Origin: Piscicola geometra | Taxonomy: Eukaryota; Annelida; Clitellata; Hirudinida; Piscicolidae | Assembly: GCA_943735955.1 (NCBI GenBank) | Contig: OX030962.1 | Span: 1,395,888-1,459,887 of the forward strand | DNA: 64,000 bases | Direction: 5' to 3' | Shown here: positions 13,501-22,260 of the stretch, piece after piece | Layout: every line of letters starts with the position of its first letter | Numbering within the stretch: position 1 is the first letter of the stretch | Made by a program: the position numbers and the translations under genes | Notes under the pieces: generated by a model | Database searches by the model: none | What the model saw: only the letters and a program-made list of their open reading frames with translations | What the model was told of the DNA's origin: nothing

Positions 13501-15379
13501 ATTATTGACGAATTAATAATAATGAACGAAGAAAAAAATTCAGAAGAGGATGAATTGTACAAATATTCACAATTAAGTCCCAAAAAAATTGAAAATTATA
13601 AAGATGTTTTATTTTATTGGAATAAAATGAGCAATTTTAAAATAGTACAAGAAGTAGCCAAAATTTTGTTTAGTATATCTGCAAGTTATATTCGCTGTAA
13701 ACGGAATTTTTCAATATGTGGTCGTTTAACTTCAGACCCAAAATCATCTAATTTGAAAGCTGAAACTCTTAACGGTTTAACCCGTGTGAAAAGCAATAAA
13801 GACTTGATTGAATTACTCAAAAACAATGACTAACTTCAATACTTTCAATAAATATTTAAAATTTAAATCGTGTTTTTTTTTATTTTATTAAAAGAAATAT
13901 TCTCTGACTTTCAAATAATAAATTTTAAGAAATGTTAGAACTAGCAAGTTTGGGACCAGTGAAAACGGCAGCGAAAATGAATAAAAAACAAAAAGCTTTC
14001 GAGAACGGGTCGGGACGGGAAAAAAAATTTCAGGAACGGGACGGGAATCAAAATTCAGATGTCCCATCGGGAACGGGACGGGACGAGAAAAAATATTTCG
14101 GGAACGGGACAAGACTGGGAATGAAAAATCGCCCATGTCCGACCTCTAGTGTGGATACATTGATGTTAGTTTGCTGACGACATCTATCTGATGGGGTGCT
14201 CTAGTAGCGAACTTCAAGACCTCACCAACAAACTTAATGAAAAAATAATTGCTTATGGGAATTAGGTAAGCTCAGAAAAGTCCAAGGTTATAGTGACAGA
14301 CAACTCAACAGAAATAACGATGAATGGGAAGAAACTAGAAAAAGTGTCACTGTTCAAGTACCTTGGAGTAAGTCGAAGGATGGAACAAGCACCACAGAGA
14401 TAAAAACAATGGCAACCGTGGCAATGACCAGACTTAATGGTTATGGTTAAGCTATTTCATCAACTTCTCTGTCATATATCCTCTACAAGTCACCGGTGCT
14501 CAGTATTCTATTTTACGAATGTGAAACTTGGACTCCCACCACGGAAACAGAACGCGAGATACAGATATTTGAATCAAAATTTTTCCGTAACTCTACGACA
14601 TCTCTTACTTGGAGCACAGAACCAACAACCATGTCCAGCAGATTATAACAGCACTAGTTGGACAAAAAAAACCTCTTTTAGTAACCGTCAAACGTTGAAA
14701 GTGACTTTTTTTGGTCACGTCGTCAGGAACGATTCACTGTCCAAGACAGTGCCCTGTAGAACACGCTAAAGAAAAATCGTCTTCAAGGCCGTCGGAAAAA
14801 GTATGGAAAATGTGAGAGTGGACGTTTTTTCTCTTGAGCAGTCTTCAAACAGAATGGTGGACTATAGCTGCGTCATCTTCCTTAATTTCCCCCCAACGAC
14901 TAACTCAGTCACGGACATGATAATGAAGATGATAATGATACACAATACAAAAACAATATAATTATTTAAATATTCTCACAAATAATAAAATGTTTAAAAA
15001 AGAATGCTAGGCACCTGTCTTGGGTAGAAGGCAAGTCCCTGCATCAGGTCCATTTGCTCGCCTACGCACATGTCTTTGCGCGCGTCTAGCAGACATAGGT
15101 CTGAACACACGTCAAGCGCCAAAAGAGAAAATGCCGTTGCCATGCCCACGGCGCCAACGCCCACCACTGTGATCTTGCCGCCTGTCGCTTTACCCTGGTG
15201 TGTGAAAAAGATTCTGAAGGGGAAAAACACACACACACGCACACACACAAACACACACACACACACACGCAAACAAACAAACACACACACACACAAACTT
15301 CTGATACGAGCTCTTTGAAGATCATCTTGGTGTAGGTAGGTCCTCTCTTTGCTGCCTCTGAGTTCGCGCAGTCTGCCAT
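1478..15379 (-). CDS. LDH: L-lactate dehydrogenase, 5' half of gene (exons 1-4; partial)
   Basis: The joined minus-strand exons are 15379-15299, 15194-15015, 5799-5668 and 1594-1478: 510 nt, all in phase 0, encoding residues 1-170 of a protein whose family is usually about 330 residues. The enzyme interconverts pyruvate and lactate with NAD(H) in the cytosol. Visible signatures: Rossmann loop VGVGAVGM (residues 38-45), the acidic residue D64 that binds the NAD ribose, a mobile loop with Gln113 at the position that separates LDH (Gln) from malate dehydrogenase (Arg), and TNPCDVMT with Asn151. The conserved loop arginine three residues after the Pro-Asp is Lys119 instead. The second half, including the catalytic His, lies beyond position 1. 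Introns are 104 bp, about 9.2 kb and about 4.1 kb, the long ones full of transposons. No frame breaks are seen, so I judge the gene functional. Confidence 0.95.
1676..2010 (+). repeat. 15-bp minisatellite (TTTTGGTGTTGATAG)n
   Basis: About 21 near-identical tandem copies. The last four carry TTTTTGTG instead of TTTTGGTG. A 15-bp unit keeps a frame open (repeating LVLIV), but this is low complexity and not a gene. It lies in LDH intron 3, about 80 bp upstream of exon 4. Confidence 0.95.
2167..3300 (+). mobile_element. L2/CR1-type LINE fragment, split by a SINE
   Basis: The left part (2167-2321) reads QYVEHINN and LLDKHAP, as in the endonuclease-RT linker of these LINEs. The right part (2562-3300) reads [25 protein letters not shown] (seen in two pieces), the start of the RT domain (fingers), with many stops and frameshifts. 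A SINE at 2322-2561 separates them. A dead copy inside LDH intron 3, on the opposite strand to LDH. Confidence 0.7.
2322..2561 (+). mobile_element. tRNA-derived SINE, family 1, copy 1
   Basis: Begins GGGGAGTGGGGATGGCTTAG. Box A is TGGCTTAGATGG and box B is TGTTCGAATCCC. Then comes a body shared with three other copies (CCTAGTGTATATGATGCGG; GCGTCTGTCAGGCTGTG) and an A-rich tail. It lies inside the LINE fragment, so it is younger than that copy. Confidence 0.85.
3330..3455 (+). repeat. (AAG)n polypurine tract
   Basis: About 120 bases of almost pure purine on the plus strand. As the LDH transcript runs on the minus strand, it would carry this as polypyrimidine (CTT)n. Confidence 0.95.
3838..4542 (+). 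repeat. Degenerate GGT-rich trinucleotide array (GGTAGTGGTAAT)n
   Basis: About 700 bp of G/T-rich triplets. The right half settles into a 12-bp unit GGTAGTGGTAAT. The long open frames across it encode only Val/Met/Ala runs and are not genes. Located in LDH intron 3. Confidence 0.92.
4700..5270 (+). mobile_element. LINE reverse transcriptase fragment (copy 1 of three)
   Basis: 4700-4800 reads [18 protein letters not shown] motif A with the usual Phe-Asp altered to Leu-Asn. 4862-5137 reads [18 protein letters not shown] and [15 protein letters not shown], the region after the RT thumb. An internal deletion removes the YADD motif. The 3' end (5150-5265) is shared with copies at 14149-14940 and 34425-34935. 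Confidence 0.8.
5271..5667. other. No gene seen; short LINE tail next to the LDH exon 3 donor
   Basis: AT-rich intron sequence. At 5590-5658 lies a LINE 3' tail (GCTGTACAAATAC followed by (TGAT)n). It ends only about 10 bases downstream (in transcript direction) of the LDH exon 3 donor. Confidence 0.7.
5668..5799 (-). CDS. LDH: LDH exon 3 (residues 88-131)
   Basis: Acceptor CACCAG at 5805-5800, donor AAG|GTGCTG at 5667. It encodes the strand [13 protein letters not shown] and the mobile substrate loop [12 protein letters not shown], then KNVTIFK. Gln113 marks it as LDH rather than malate dehydrogenase. The arginine expected in ES-R-L is lysine (codon AAA). Phase 0 at both ends, 44 codons. 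Confidence 0.95.
5860..7745 (+). mobile_element. Degraded hAT of the CGGGAACGGGA family, split by another hAT
   Basis: 6080-6370 is a decayed copy of the transposase C-terminal coding region seen at 13440-13833 (shared GTATATCTGCAAGTTATATT and GTCGTTTAACTT). 7590-7740 resembles the right-hand flank of the same family. The intact-ended element at 6571-7564 sits between. LDH intron 2. Confidence 0.6.
6571..7564 (-). mobile_element. hAT element, TAGAGCTGT family
   Basis: Inverted ends TAGAGCTGTTCC (left) and CAGAGCTGTGC (right, reverse complement), TTAATCG-rich subterminal sequence, and flanking 8-mers ATCAAATG / ATTAAATG (7 of 8 match), as expected of a hAT target duplication. The minus-strand frame 7017-6823 has the hAT signature [19 protein letters not shown] but then diverges. 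Transposase dead. Confidence 0.85.
7945..8911 (-). mobile_element. hAT element, TAGAGACCGACCGAAA family
   Basis: Terminal inverted repeats TAGAGACCGACCGAAA / TTTCGGTCGGTCTCTA, flanked by a perfect 8-bp target duplication ATTCAAAT (7937-7944 and 8912-8919). The subterminal regions repeat ACCGAAA many times. The minus-strand frame 8470-8255 matches the hAT C-terminus: [20 protein letters not shown], where SER is changed to SKQ. 967 bp, so an internally deleted, inactive copy. LDH intron 2. Confidence 0.92.
8920..9557. mobile_element. Mixed transposon debris
   Basis: 9085-9125 holds an end-like sequence (GTCGGCGCCTATGAA) that recurs at 34405-34420. 9150-9290 matches, in reverse orientation, part of the TAGAGCTGT hAT copy at 45090-45240 (shared reading VSKEKF.SE.EQ.KIN). 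The rest is AT-rich with no gene. Confidence 0.55.
9558..11115 (-). pseudogene. ZMYM-type hAT transposase remnant, copy A
   Basis: Read on the minus strand from 11115 to 9558, fragments match transposase-derived ZMYM1-like proteins: a region with an AANMSG-type motif at about 10790, a DLE...[12 protein letters not shown] segment at 10190, and the C-terminal [11 protein letters not shown] at about 9880. Frameshifts and stops interrupt it throughout. It is about 90% similar by eye to copy B at 17560-18845. Dead copy in LDH intron 2. Confidence 0.75.
11116..12110 (-). repeat. Tail of the ZMYM-type hAT: about three tandem units of 190-220 bp
   Basis: Each unit starts near CAGCTATCACTATAACTAC (11460, 11630 degenerate, 11860), continues GGTTGACGATTATGCT and ends in a G-run facing a C-run (for example 11985-12020: GTGGGG... 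then GGTGGACCCCCC). Matching units occur at 16440-16660 and 19030-19640. Confidence 0.7.
12111..12664. other. No gene seen
   Basis: AT-rich LDH intron 2 sequence. The minus frame 12776-12387 has no recognisable domain, and its N-terminus is only the translated CGGGA repeat of the adjoining transposon. Confidence 0.6.
12665..14148 (+). mobile_element. hAT element, CGGGAACGGGA family, copy 1
   Basis: The right end is GTCCGACCTCTA, the reverse complement of a TAGAGGTCGGAC terminus. The left end is eroded (CTGACCGGGTACCCG). An 8-mer GTGTGGAT is present on both sides (12663-12670, 14149-14156), although the left boundary is ambiguous. Both subterminal regions carry CGGGAACGGGA repeats in the same orientation. 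The transposase C-terminus is at 13462-13833: [19 protein letters not shown] and SICGRLTSD. Copies: 5860-7745, 33590-34105, 59042-60313. Confidence 0.8.
13462..13833 (+). pseudogene. hAT transposase C-terminal fragment
   Basis: The 123-codon open frame ends at a natural stop. It contains the hAT dimerisation region, with YWNK at the position of the conserved YW and [18 protein letters not shown] in place of the usual S-x-x-ER-x-FS-x-aG. The N-terminal half, with the DDE residues and zinc finger, is missing, so it cannot act alone. It is the longest surviving coding piece of this family in the window. Confidence 0.75.
14149..14940 (+). mobile_element. LINE reverse transcriptase fragment (copy 2)
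   Basis: Starts in the RT catalytic motif ([11 protein letters not shown] at about 14176), then FKYLG at about 14355 and a shifted [18 protein letters not shown]. The 3' end is shared with copies 1 and 3. It abuts the hAT right end directly, so the hAT probably inserted into or truncated this LINE. Plus strand, opposite to LDH. Confidence 0.8.
15015..15194 (-). CDS. LDH: LDH exon 2 (residues 28-87)
   Basis: Acceptor CACCAG at 15200-15195, donor CAG|GTGCCT at 15014. It encodes [18 protein letters not shown], the dinucleotide-binding loop; then LCLLDARKD, with the Asp that favours NAD over NADP; and [14 protein letters not shown]. Phase 0 at both ends, 60 codons. Confidence 0.97.
15195..15298 (-). 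repeat. LDH intron 1, largely a (CA/GT) microsatellite
   Basis: A 104-bp intron, donor GTTTGT and acceptor CCAG, whose body is mostly (TG)n on the transcript strand, interrupted by TTTG units. Very short compared with the next intron. Confidence 0.9.
15299..15379 (-). CDS. LDH: LDH exon 1 (residues 1-27, start codon)
   Basis: ATG at 15379-15377, donor GAA|GTTTGT at 15298. It encodes [20 protein letters not shown] then FKELVSE, a hydrophilic arm like the N-terminal arm used for tetramer contacts in animal LDHs. Start chosen because it is the first Met and the length fits the family. 27 codons, phase 0. Confidence 0.9.
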
Positions 15380-15384
15380 TGCTG

Positions 15385-15540
15385 TGGTGTGGTTCAGTGT
15401 GAGGCAGTGTGGTTGGATGAGTGTGAAGCAGTGTGCTCAGATGAGTGTGATGCAGTGTGCTCAGATGAGTGTGATGCAGTGTGGTTGGTTGAGTGTTATT
15501 GGTTGAATATGATGCAGTGTGGTTGGTTGAGTGTGATTTT
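15385..15540 (-). repeat. 24-bp minisatellite immediately upstream of the LDH start codon
   Basis: About six copies of a unit close to GATGAGTGTGATGCAGTGTG, ending 6 bases before the ATG (in transcript direction it forms the presumptive 5' UTR or core promoter). Copies differ in GGTT versus CTCA at the junction. Confidence 0.85.
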
Positions 15541-15880
15541 TTAAATCCAGCCCCCTTGGGTCATTTCAATAAACATTGCACCATCCGTAAGTAGGCGGTT
15601 TCACGTAGTTATGGGCGGAACTCAGTTAATATCGCTATCAAACTCGTTTTCACCAAGGACCACATCAGCATAAAAGCTGTTCTCAACGGACCAAATGTAA
15701 GTTATAAATTTGATACAATTAAATATAAATGTTATTACTTCTTAATTTTAAATAACTCATTATTTATTATATCTTATTCAAGCGAAAATTACAGTCAAAG
15801 CTAGGTTGTTGTGCCCTTGAGTCAGAGAAGCGCCGATCAAACTCAGTCATTAACCATCTCAGTTTGGTAACCAATTGAGC
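15541..15880. other. LDH upstream region; no gene or clear promoter element
   Basis: The non-repetitive stretch nearest to LDH, so the likely home of its promoter, but I could not recognise a TATA box or initiator with confidence. Confidence 0.4.
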
Positions 15881-16830
15881 ACAAGAAAAAGTTTCACGAA
15901 ATGAGGCTTACAAACAGAAAAGTGGACGAGATTGTTTTGTTTTACTCGCCACATCCATAAGTCCGATTTACGCTCAAAGCCATGATCGTATCGGGCATCT
16001 GCGTGATGGCTAGTAAGCGTCCTTGCAGCTTCTGATTCAGCTGGGCGAAATGGCAGGTTATGTCACACAACACAGAAAATTCACAAATCCACTTTTGAAT
16101 TGATAGTGCATACATGACTTTTCTTTTACTCTCCATAAAAAGAAAAATGTCTTTCGAGGGCTCAAAAAATCGTTTGAAGATTTTTCTTCTACTTAGCCAC
16201 CGCACTTCTGTTTGATACAGCACTTGCGCGTGTTCCGAGCCTATCTTCAGCACAAACGAACGGTGGTTCAGACCAGATGGCCGAAGTTCATTTTTTTTAT
16301 TACTGTGATCACAATATCATACATCCTCAACAGGGCGGGTTCTCCCTACATGAATGATTCTGGGGGCTCCTGGAGTCCGGACCACCTCTCCACCCACTTA
16401 AATTTTTTTAAACTTTTGTTTTTATATGAATATGAATAAGCAAAAAATAGTTTTGTTTTAGACAGCTATCACTATAACTACAAATACTCACAATGTATTA
16501 CTATATAAATATTCTGTTTTATGCCATGTTTGACGATTATTCTCGTATCAAAACAAGAGTTTAAAAATGATCTTAATGAAAAAAGTGGAGGGGGGGGTCC
16601 TCAATAATGCAGACCCCCTTGTACCAAAAAATGGGAAGGTCCAGACCCCAGGATCGCCGCCCTTGATCCCCAACACCTTCCCACACAAAGACTGTTGATG
16701 CACAATACAATGATACTTTATCAGAGGGTTGTGAAAATTTATTTCCTCTTCATTAGTCCTACCAAGCCCACATTTTCTCCATTTATTGCCGGTGCATCGT
16801 CTGCAGTCAATCCGACCAGGCAGTGATATT
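15881..16830 (-). pseudogene. SCAND3/GTF2IRD2-type hAT transposase remnant
   Basis: Minus strand, two blocks. 16830-16700 reads LVGLTADDAPAINGENVGLV, the C/TDGAPAM..K-G motif. 16253-15942 reads QVLYQTEVRWLSRRKIFKRF, then LNQKLQGR, the typical following region of these transposases. They are interrupted by an inserted repeat (16262-16690). Stops break the frame, so it is a dead element and not a host gene. Confidence 0.8.
16262..16690 (-). repeat. Single unit of the ZMYM-hAT tail repeat, inserted in the SCAND3-like remnant
   Basis: Contains CAGCTATCACTATAACTAC at about 16461, GTTTGACGATTATTCTCG, and the G-run/C-run end (16585-16620), matching the tails at 11116-12110 and 18846-19640. Confidence 0.65.
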
Positions 16831-17560
16831 CAAAGGGATATTCAAATAATTTAGTTTTAGTTTTTATTTGATTTTCTCTTTTTTTTATTTAGTTATTATA
16901 TAGTTTCGTTTTTTTTTGTTTCAGTTTCTATAAAGTTTTTATTCCATCATTTTAGTTTCTATTCTTATCAGTTTCAGTTTTTAAAAACACGAGACAAACA
17001 TTTTTGAATATTTCAAGTAGGGCTTGCATAGTTATCGTGTGAAACGCATTGCTTGTTTAACGATTGTTAAAAAATCTTGCTAACAAATAGATAACATTTT
17101 TTAATGAATTCGCTAGAAAAAAATATTCAATAGAGCTGTGCTTTAATGTAAGTTAACTTTCGATTAACGCGTTAACCCATAAGAGCCAAGTGAACCGAAT
17201 TTGGACATGAAAATTAAAATAATATAATTAATTAATTAATCATATATTATTATTTTTTTGTGTCTGTTAGGCAGGGGTGGCGATCTGCGGAAAATCTTGG
17301 AGGGGGTCCACCCCAGGGTTAGAATCAAAGAACCGGTATCGGCCAATACAGTACCAGCGATACTATTTAGTATTGTTTGCTGTATTTCTAGTTCTTTTTT
17401 TGTATCACCTATTAATACTTGTATCGCAAAAATTATTTTAAAAAAGTTCGATACTCAATGAAAATACATTTCTATTGCCACTATAAGTAGGAGGGGACAT
17501 AAGTAAACAAACAATAAAAAAAATAGGAAATTCGTTACGTCCACTTGGAATATGGCTCAC
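16831..17560. repeat. Transposon debris, no gene
   Basis: 16840-17000 resembles the GTTTTTATTTTCGTTTT-type repeats of the hAT at 32682. 17125-17180 is a solo end of the TAGAGCTGT family (AGAGCTGTGCTTTAATG, GATTAACGCGTTAA). 17258-17330 is an unclassified GC-richer piece. Confidence 0.5.
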
Positions 17561-18845
17561 TAGGTTATTTCATGAATATTTAATATTGGGAGTTGGTAAT
17601 TTTGATGAACCCCCCCCCCCCCTCCACACCCAAAAAACTAAATAGAGCTAAAGTTCTGTAATCATTCTGGTCTTTAAACATAGCTAACTGTGAACAAAGA
17701 CTATTTGCATTTAACTCACAATACTGCTTGCAAATATCATGGTTCACTTCACCAGTTAGCAATATTGTCTCCAGCTGCAAGTATGAACGCAAACCAGGAA
17801 AATCTCGTTTGAATATTTCAGTGAGTTGCATGATTGCAATGTCTATGACAGCGTAATATGCTGCTCGATAATGTTCCTCTGGTGTTGTTGCTACATAAGC
17901 TGGGTCTAGTCCACAATATTTTTGTGGCGGCTTTCGCACCCGAGGTACAGCAATCGACTCGAGATCATATGCCAAAACAATACTCTTGACATCTCTGAAA
18001 ATGGCGTTAAACTGTTAATCTTATCGTAGGCTACGCAGTTCTTGCACAACTGAATCAGTCGCTGCAATCATTCCACTGACCGTGGCACTTGTTGACTGCA
18101 ACGACTTGTATAACTGTTCCAGGAGTGAAAACACCAAAACAACTACCTTGAGGGCCAGTGCAGTAGTGCCCTGTTGAAAAAAAGCCTCGAGCCTTTACAG
18201 CTGTTTCATCAGACACTGCAGATACTCTGGTCAGCCATCTTGTAGGACAAAGAAGTTTTATACCATACTTTTATTCAGTGGCTCATCAGGCAAGTCAATT
18301 ATAAGAGACACTGAAGGATCACTAAACTGCTTCTTGAACTTCCCTGATCGATTGTAAAAAGCACCTAACTCTTGGACAAACTGAAGCAAATTGCTCACAA
18401 AGGGATTTGCGACAGCTGTGTGCTGGGCAACAAGATTTGTAGTGTGCAGAACATTGGAAAAACAATGCAAGCGGATGCTCACTGCTGATAATAGCTTGAC
18501 AACCGTTATATCGGCCGCTCATGTTAGCAGCGCCGTCATAAGTCTGAGCTCTGGGTTTTCTATGGGTAGCATAATTCTGATCAGAACATTTTTTACTATA
18601 GCAGATAATTGTTGTCTGGTGGGCTGAATAAACCAATAAACTGTTCCTTAATATTAAGAGCTTCATCAACAAAACGATTCCTGCTCTAACCCATTGCAGG
18701 CGTGTGTGCCGTCAACCATAACACCAAACTGGCTTGATTCGGCATTAACAGTGCCCACTGTGTTTCTGACGATAGGATGAGCTAAATGCATCAGCATTTC
18801 ATTTTTGCAGGCATTTGATATGAAACTTGTAGTTTAATTTTTTAA
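17561..18845 (-). pseudogene. ZMYM-type hAT transposase remnant, copy B
   Basis: Same family as copy A. On the minus strand, 18672-18322 carries [19 protein letters not shown] and 17975-17580 carries [13 protein letters not shown], then LQLETILLTGEV, both typical of transposase-derived ZMYM1-like proteins. Frameshifts separate the blocks. A poly-C run at about 17610 breaks homology to copy A, which continues further to the C-terminus. Confidence 0.8.
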
Positions 18846-19640
18846 ATAAAAATGTTAGTCTGTCTGCTTGCAAAAAGTGAACCGATATTTTCTGAAAAGC
18901 ATCCTGAATGTCTGTTGGCGAAATTTTAAAAATCAGAACTTTATTTTTATTAATCTAATTCATTAATTTAAATCCATAAATATAAAAAAAAGAATAGTTG
19001 GAGAAGTATTTGATTAAGCAAAGAATAGTTTTGCTTCAGGCAGCTATCACTATAACTACGCCTACCCAAAATATATTACTGAATAAAAATTCTTTTTCAT
19101 GCTATGGTTGACGATTATGCTTGTATTGAGATAGGAGTTGAAAAATTATTGTATTTGAAAAATTGAGGAGGATCCATGTTAAGATGTACCCCAAGATCCC
19201 CCTAGCATCGCTAACCACACATACTCACAATGTGTTACTGTATTAGAATTTTTCCATTCCATGGTTGACGGTTAGGCTTGTATCAAAATGAAAGTTGAGA
19301 AATGTATATTTTTGAAAGAGTGAGGGGGTTCTTATAAACGTGGATCCCAGGACCCCATCAGGATTCCCGCCTACGCCATAGAGATGAAAAAAACTAGGTA
19401 AAGGAGTATTTAAGTAAGCAAAGAATATTTTTGTTTTAGACAGCTATCAATATAACTACACATAATCACAATGTATAAAAATTCACTTTTATGCTATGGT
19501 TGACGATTATGCTCATATTAAAATAGAAATTTTTAAATAAAACATTGGAAAAAAGTGGGGGAGGTCCCTATTAAGGTGGACCCCCCCACTAAAAAAAGTG
19601 GGAGGGTCCTGGGGTCAGGATCGCCGGCCATGCTGTTAGG
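18846..19640 (-). repeat. Tail of the ZMYM-type hAT, copy B: three tandem units
   Basis: Units begin near 19040, 19215 and 19440 with CAGCTATCA or an equivalent ACTCACAATGTGTTACTG segment, and end at G-run/C-run pairs (for example 19555-19590). Same order as in copy A. Confidence 0.7.
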
Positions 19641-20640
19641 TATTATAGATGCCTTAGCTACACTTTAGAATAATAGATATTTAAATTGGTGCTATGGTTT
19701 ACTTACAGTGAATTCTTAAAATCATGCAAAATCAAATTTTTTTTGTCCTTGTTTGACCTAAAGGAAAATAATACTATTATTGTTAGATACTTTAACCGTA
19801 AAGAATACAATTGAAAAAGTTACTTGCTTATAATTTACCCAGAATAGCTACAAATTACATATAAATTAGTATGTCCGATATCGGATCATTGGGCTATCGA
19901 TCAATCACAACTATTTCACAACTATGGCTCTTACCCAGTCATTTACCTCTAGTTTCATACAGAACTCTGGGTTACCATTGGGCTTTAATTTTGATTTTAA
20001 AATACTCTCATGTGTGGATAATACCGAAAAAAACTCTGTTTTTGAAAAAAAAATAATTCTGGGTCTTTCGAGTGATCAGAATGTTCACGAAATAGTAATA
20101 ATTCCGATATATGCTTGCAATTATTGCAATCATATATCGCTCCATTTGGCTGATTATAAGCCTAAATTATAACTTTGGAACTTTTCTGCTCAATTTTTCC
20201 AAATAGTCAGTTAGTCGTTGTCAACAAAAAGAAAACAAACGAAACCTTGTTTTTGACATTTTAAATAATAATTTTTGCCTAATATGTGTATATAAACTCA
20301 TAATTGATTATTCGATATTTAGAAAACAAAATTTTTTTTATAATTTTATTTTATTAAGTATTTGTATTTTACCATAAATATTTTTACACAGTTAATAAAT
20401 AATTGAACCATGTTAGCAATATTTAAAAAAAAGTTAGTCAAGAGAAAAATGATCCATTAAACTAAATTATATTTTTTTAGTTAAACTATGCAGGAAACTA
20501 AAAAAAATAGTTGAACTATTAGTTTGCAACTATTTAGTTAAAATATGTCCGTCACTGCAAATAACATAAGCTTCATCATCTTCTGAATCGCATATTTCTT
20601 GGGTAAAGTGACAAATTCGAAGTAATACTATTGAACATGC
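19641..20640. other. No gene seen
   Basis: AT-rich. The open frame at 19924-20172 (82 residues, plus strand) has no recognisable domain and no neighbouring exon. 20570-20640 repeats a short piece of the TAGAGCTGT hAT interior (CTTCATCATCTTCTGAA). Confidence 0.5.
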
Positions 20641-20960
20641 TACGTATTTTTCACGGTTGGCGGATAAGTTCCCCATTGGTTAAAATCCCCGCGGATCAAA
20701 TCCCCGACGGATAGCGACTTCGGCGGATAGCAATATGCAAATGAATAATTTAAATAACAGGTAGCTGGGTGAACTGGTAGCTGGGTGAACTGGTAGCTGA
20801 GTCGGTAACGACTCTCGACTTGACCAACAATGAAAAGTCCTAGGTTCAAGTACAACCAATGCCCTAGTAACCCAAAGGCGCAAATGAAAATAGGCCGCCT
20901 AAGTGGCCTGGAAGCGCGTTCGGGTTAAACGCCACAATAATAAAGTTTTTCATTATTATT
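20641..20960 (+). mobile_element. tRNA-derived SINE, family 2, preceded by an ATCCGCGG-repeat fragment
   Basis: 20641-20735 holds spaced copies of ATCCCCG(C/A)(G/C)GGAT, as in the inverted-repeat element at 23290. 20793-20804 is a perfect A box (TAGCTGAGTCGG), with a degenerate B box GGTTCAAGTAC about 45 bases on. The 3' tail (GGCCTGGAAGCGCGTTCGGG...CGCCACAATAATAA) recurs at 33310-33385 (reverse) and 55135-55210. Confidence 0.7.
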
Positions 20961-21560
20961 ATTAATAATACTAACAGTTTTTTTATTCATAAAAAAAGTA
21001 AATTAGTAGTTTGTATTAATTTTCAATTGCCTATTTAGAATATAAACTTAATATAGTCGTTTATATTGTAAGAATTCTATATTGATTTATCACCCCCTGA
21101 GATGGACGAATGCCAGAGACAGATTTATTTATGTCTATAATCTCTTCCTACGTTTAATCTTAGGCAGCTATTTATGTTTCATCTTAGGAAACTATGACAA
21201 TGCTACAAATCCATGGTCACAACAGGCTAATCACTAAATTATAAATTAAACTATTTGCACATAATGAAACTGTAGTGCATTATCTAATTAATAATAATAA
21301 AATAAAAAATATACTCTTTCGGATGGGAGAAAAAAACAACAAAACGTTATCTCCCAACTTTTTACCAATTCTTTTAAAAATCAGTTTTTCAATTATTATA
21401 ATTGAATGAGGCAACTTTCAGAAACGAAACCTACACACAAATGTGCTTAGAAGACGGATGCATGAATAGAAAATGTAAAAAAATATTTTATACATCGCAT
21501 AGTAAGCTCATTCCATCTTAGAAACCAGTTCATTTTGAGCAACCTCCCCCTATATGGGTC
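20961..21560 (+). repeat. Unclassified interspersed repeat R1, copy 1
   Basis: About 600 bp resembling 48290-48875 over its length, with shared blocks GACGAATGCCAGAGACAGAT, ATCTCTTCCTACGTTTAAT and the end TTTGAGCAACCTCCCC. No coding potential. Neither end shows clear inverted repeats. Confidence 0.7.
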
Positions 21561-22260
21561 AATCCAGATTCGACTACAAAAATTCGATTTTCAGTGTCTT
21601 ATTTTTAAAAAAAACAAAGAATCCCATCAAAAAGTGAATGAATTCATTTTAAAGAACAAGAATAAAAGAATATGATCCATTTGAAATTTTTACGATAAAT
21701 ATTAGAATAGTATACTTTCTAAGTATTTAAAAGTTGAAAAACGCATGTCTTGCATATTAAAAAATTATTTTTTTTAAATATATAGGTTTATTTATTAGTT
21801 ATTACTTTTCGGTTTAATTTATTTATTTGAAACCATATTGAAAAATGATTTTTTACTGCTCTCGATTTAAAAATTTTTTATTTTCCATACTTCACGGCTA
21901 CTTTTCCTACAGTTTCTTTAATTCCGATCGTTTTTGTTTTGCGATTTTTGAAGCAGAAAGTGAGTACTCTACTTCTAATTTTTTGTCGAATACAGTTCAT
22001 GTGTATAGAAAGATAATTTATTAATATCAGGCCTTTATTTTCATTTTTCGTAGAACTATTCGTCATATCATATCACGCACACCATGAAGTTAGGACCGAT
22101 TCCGAACATACTTTTATTAAGTATCATGTATTAACAAATTTTGTTCAAAATGTTACATTATATTTATTAAAAACAAGAATGTTTGAAGAGTTTTTTGACA
22201 TAGGCATTATCTAATATAATTTTTTTAGGAAGATTCTAAATTAAGGAAGTAGCACCATGT
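21561..22260. other. No gene seen
   Basis: AT-rich unique-looking sequence. The only frame (minus, 22066-21878) shows no known features. Confidence 0.5.

Noticed and set aside
1478..15379. Malate dehydrogenase as identity of the left gene
   Set aside because: Gln at the specificity position, the VGVGAVGM loop and KISGLPKH favour lactate dehydrogenase; MDH has Arg there.
9558..18845. Host ZMYM1-like genes
   Set aside because: Two similar copies, both broken by many frameshifts and stops and both followed by the same repeat tail, fit transposon remnants rather than domesticated genes.
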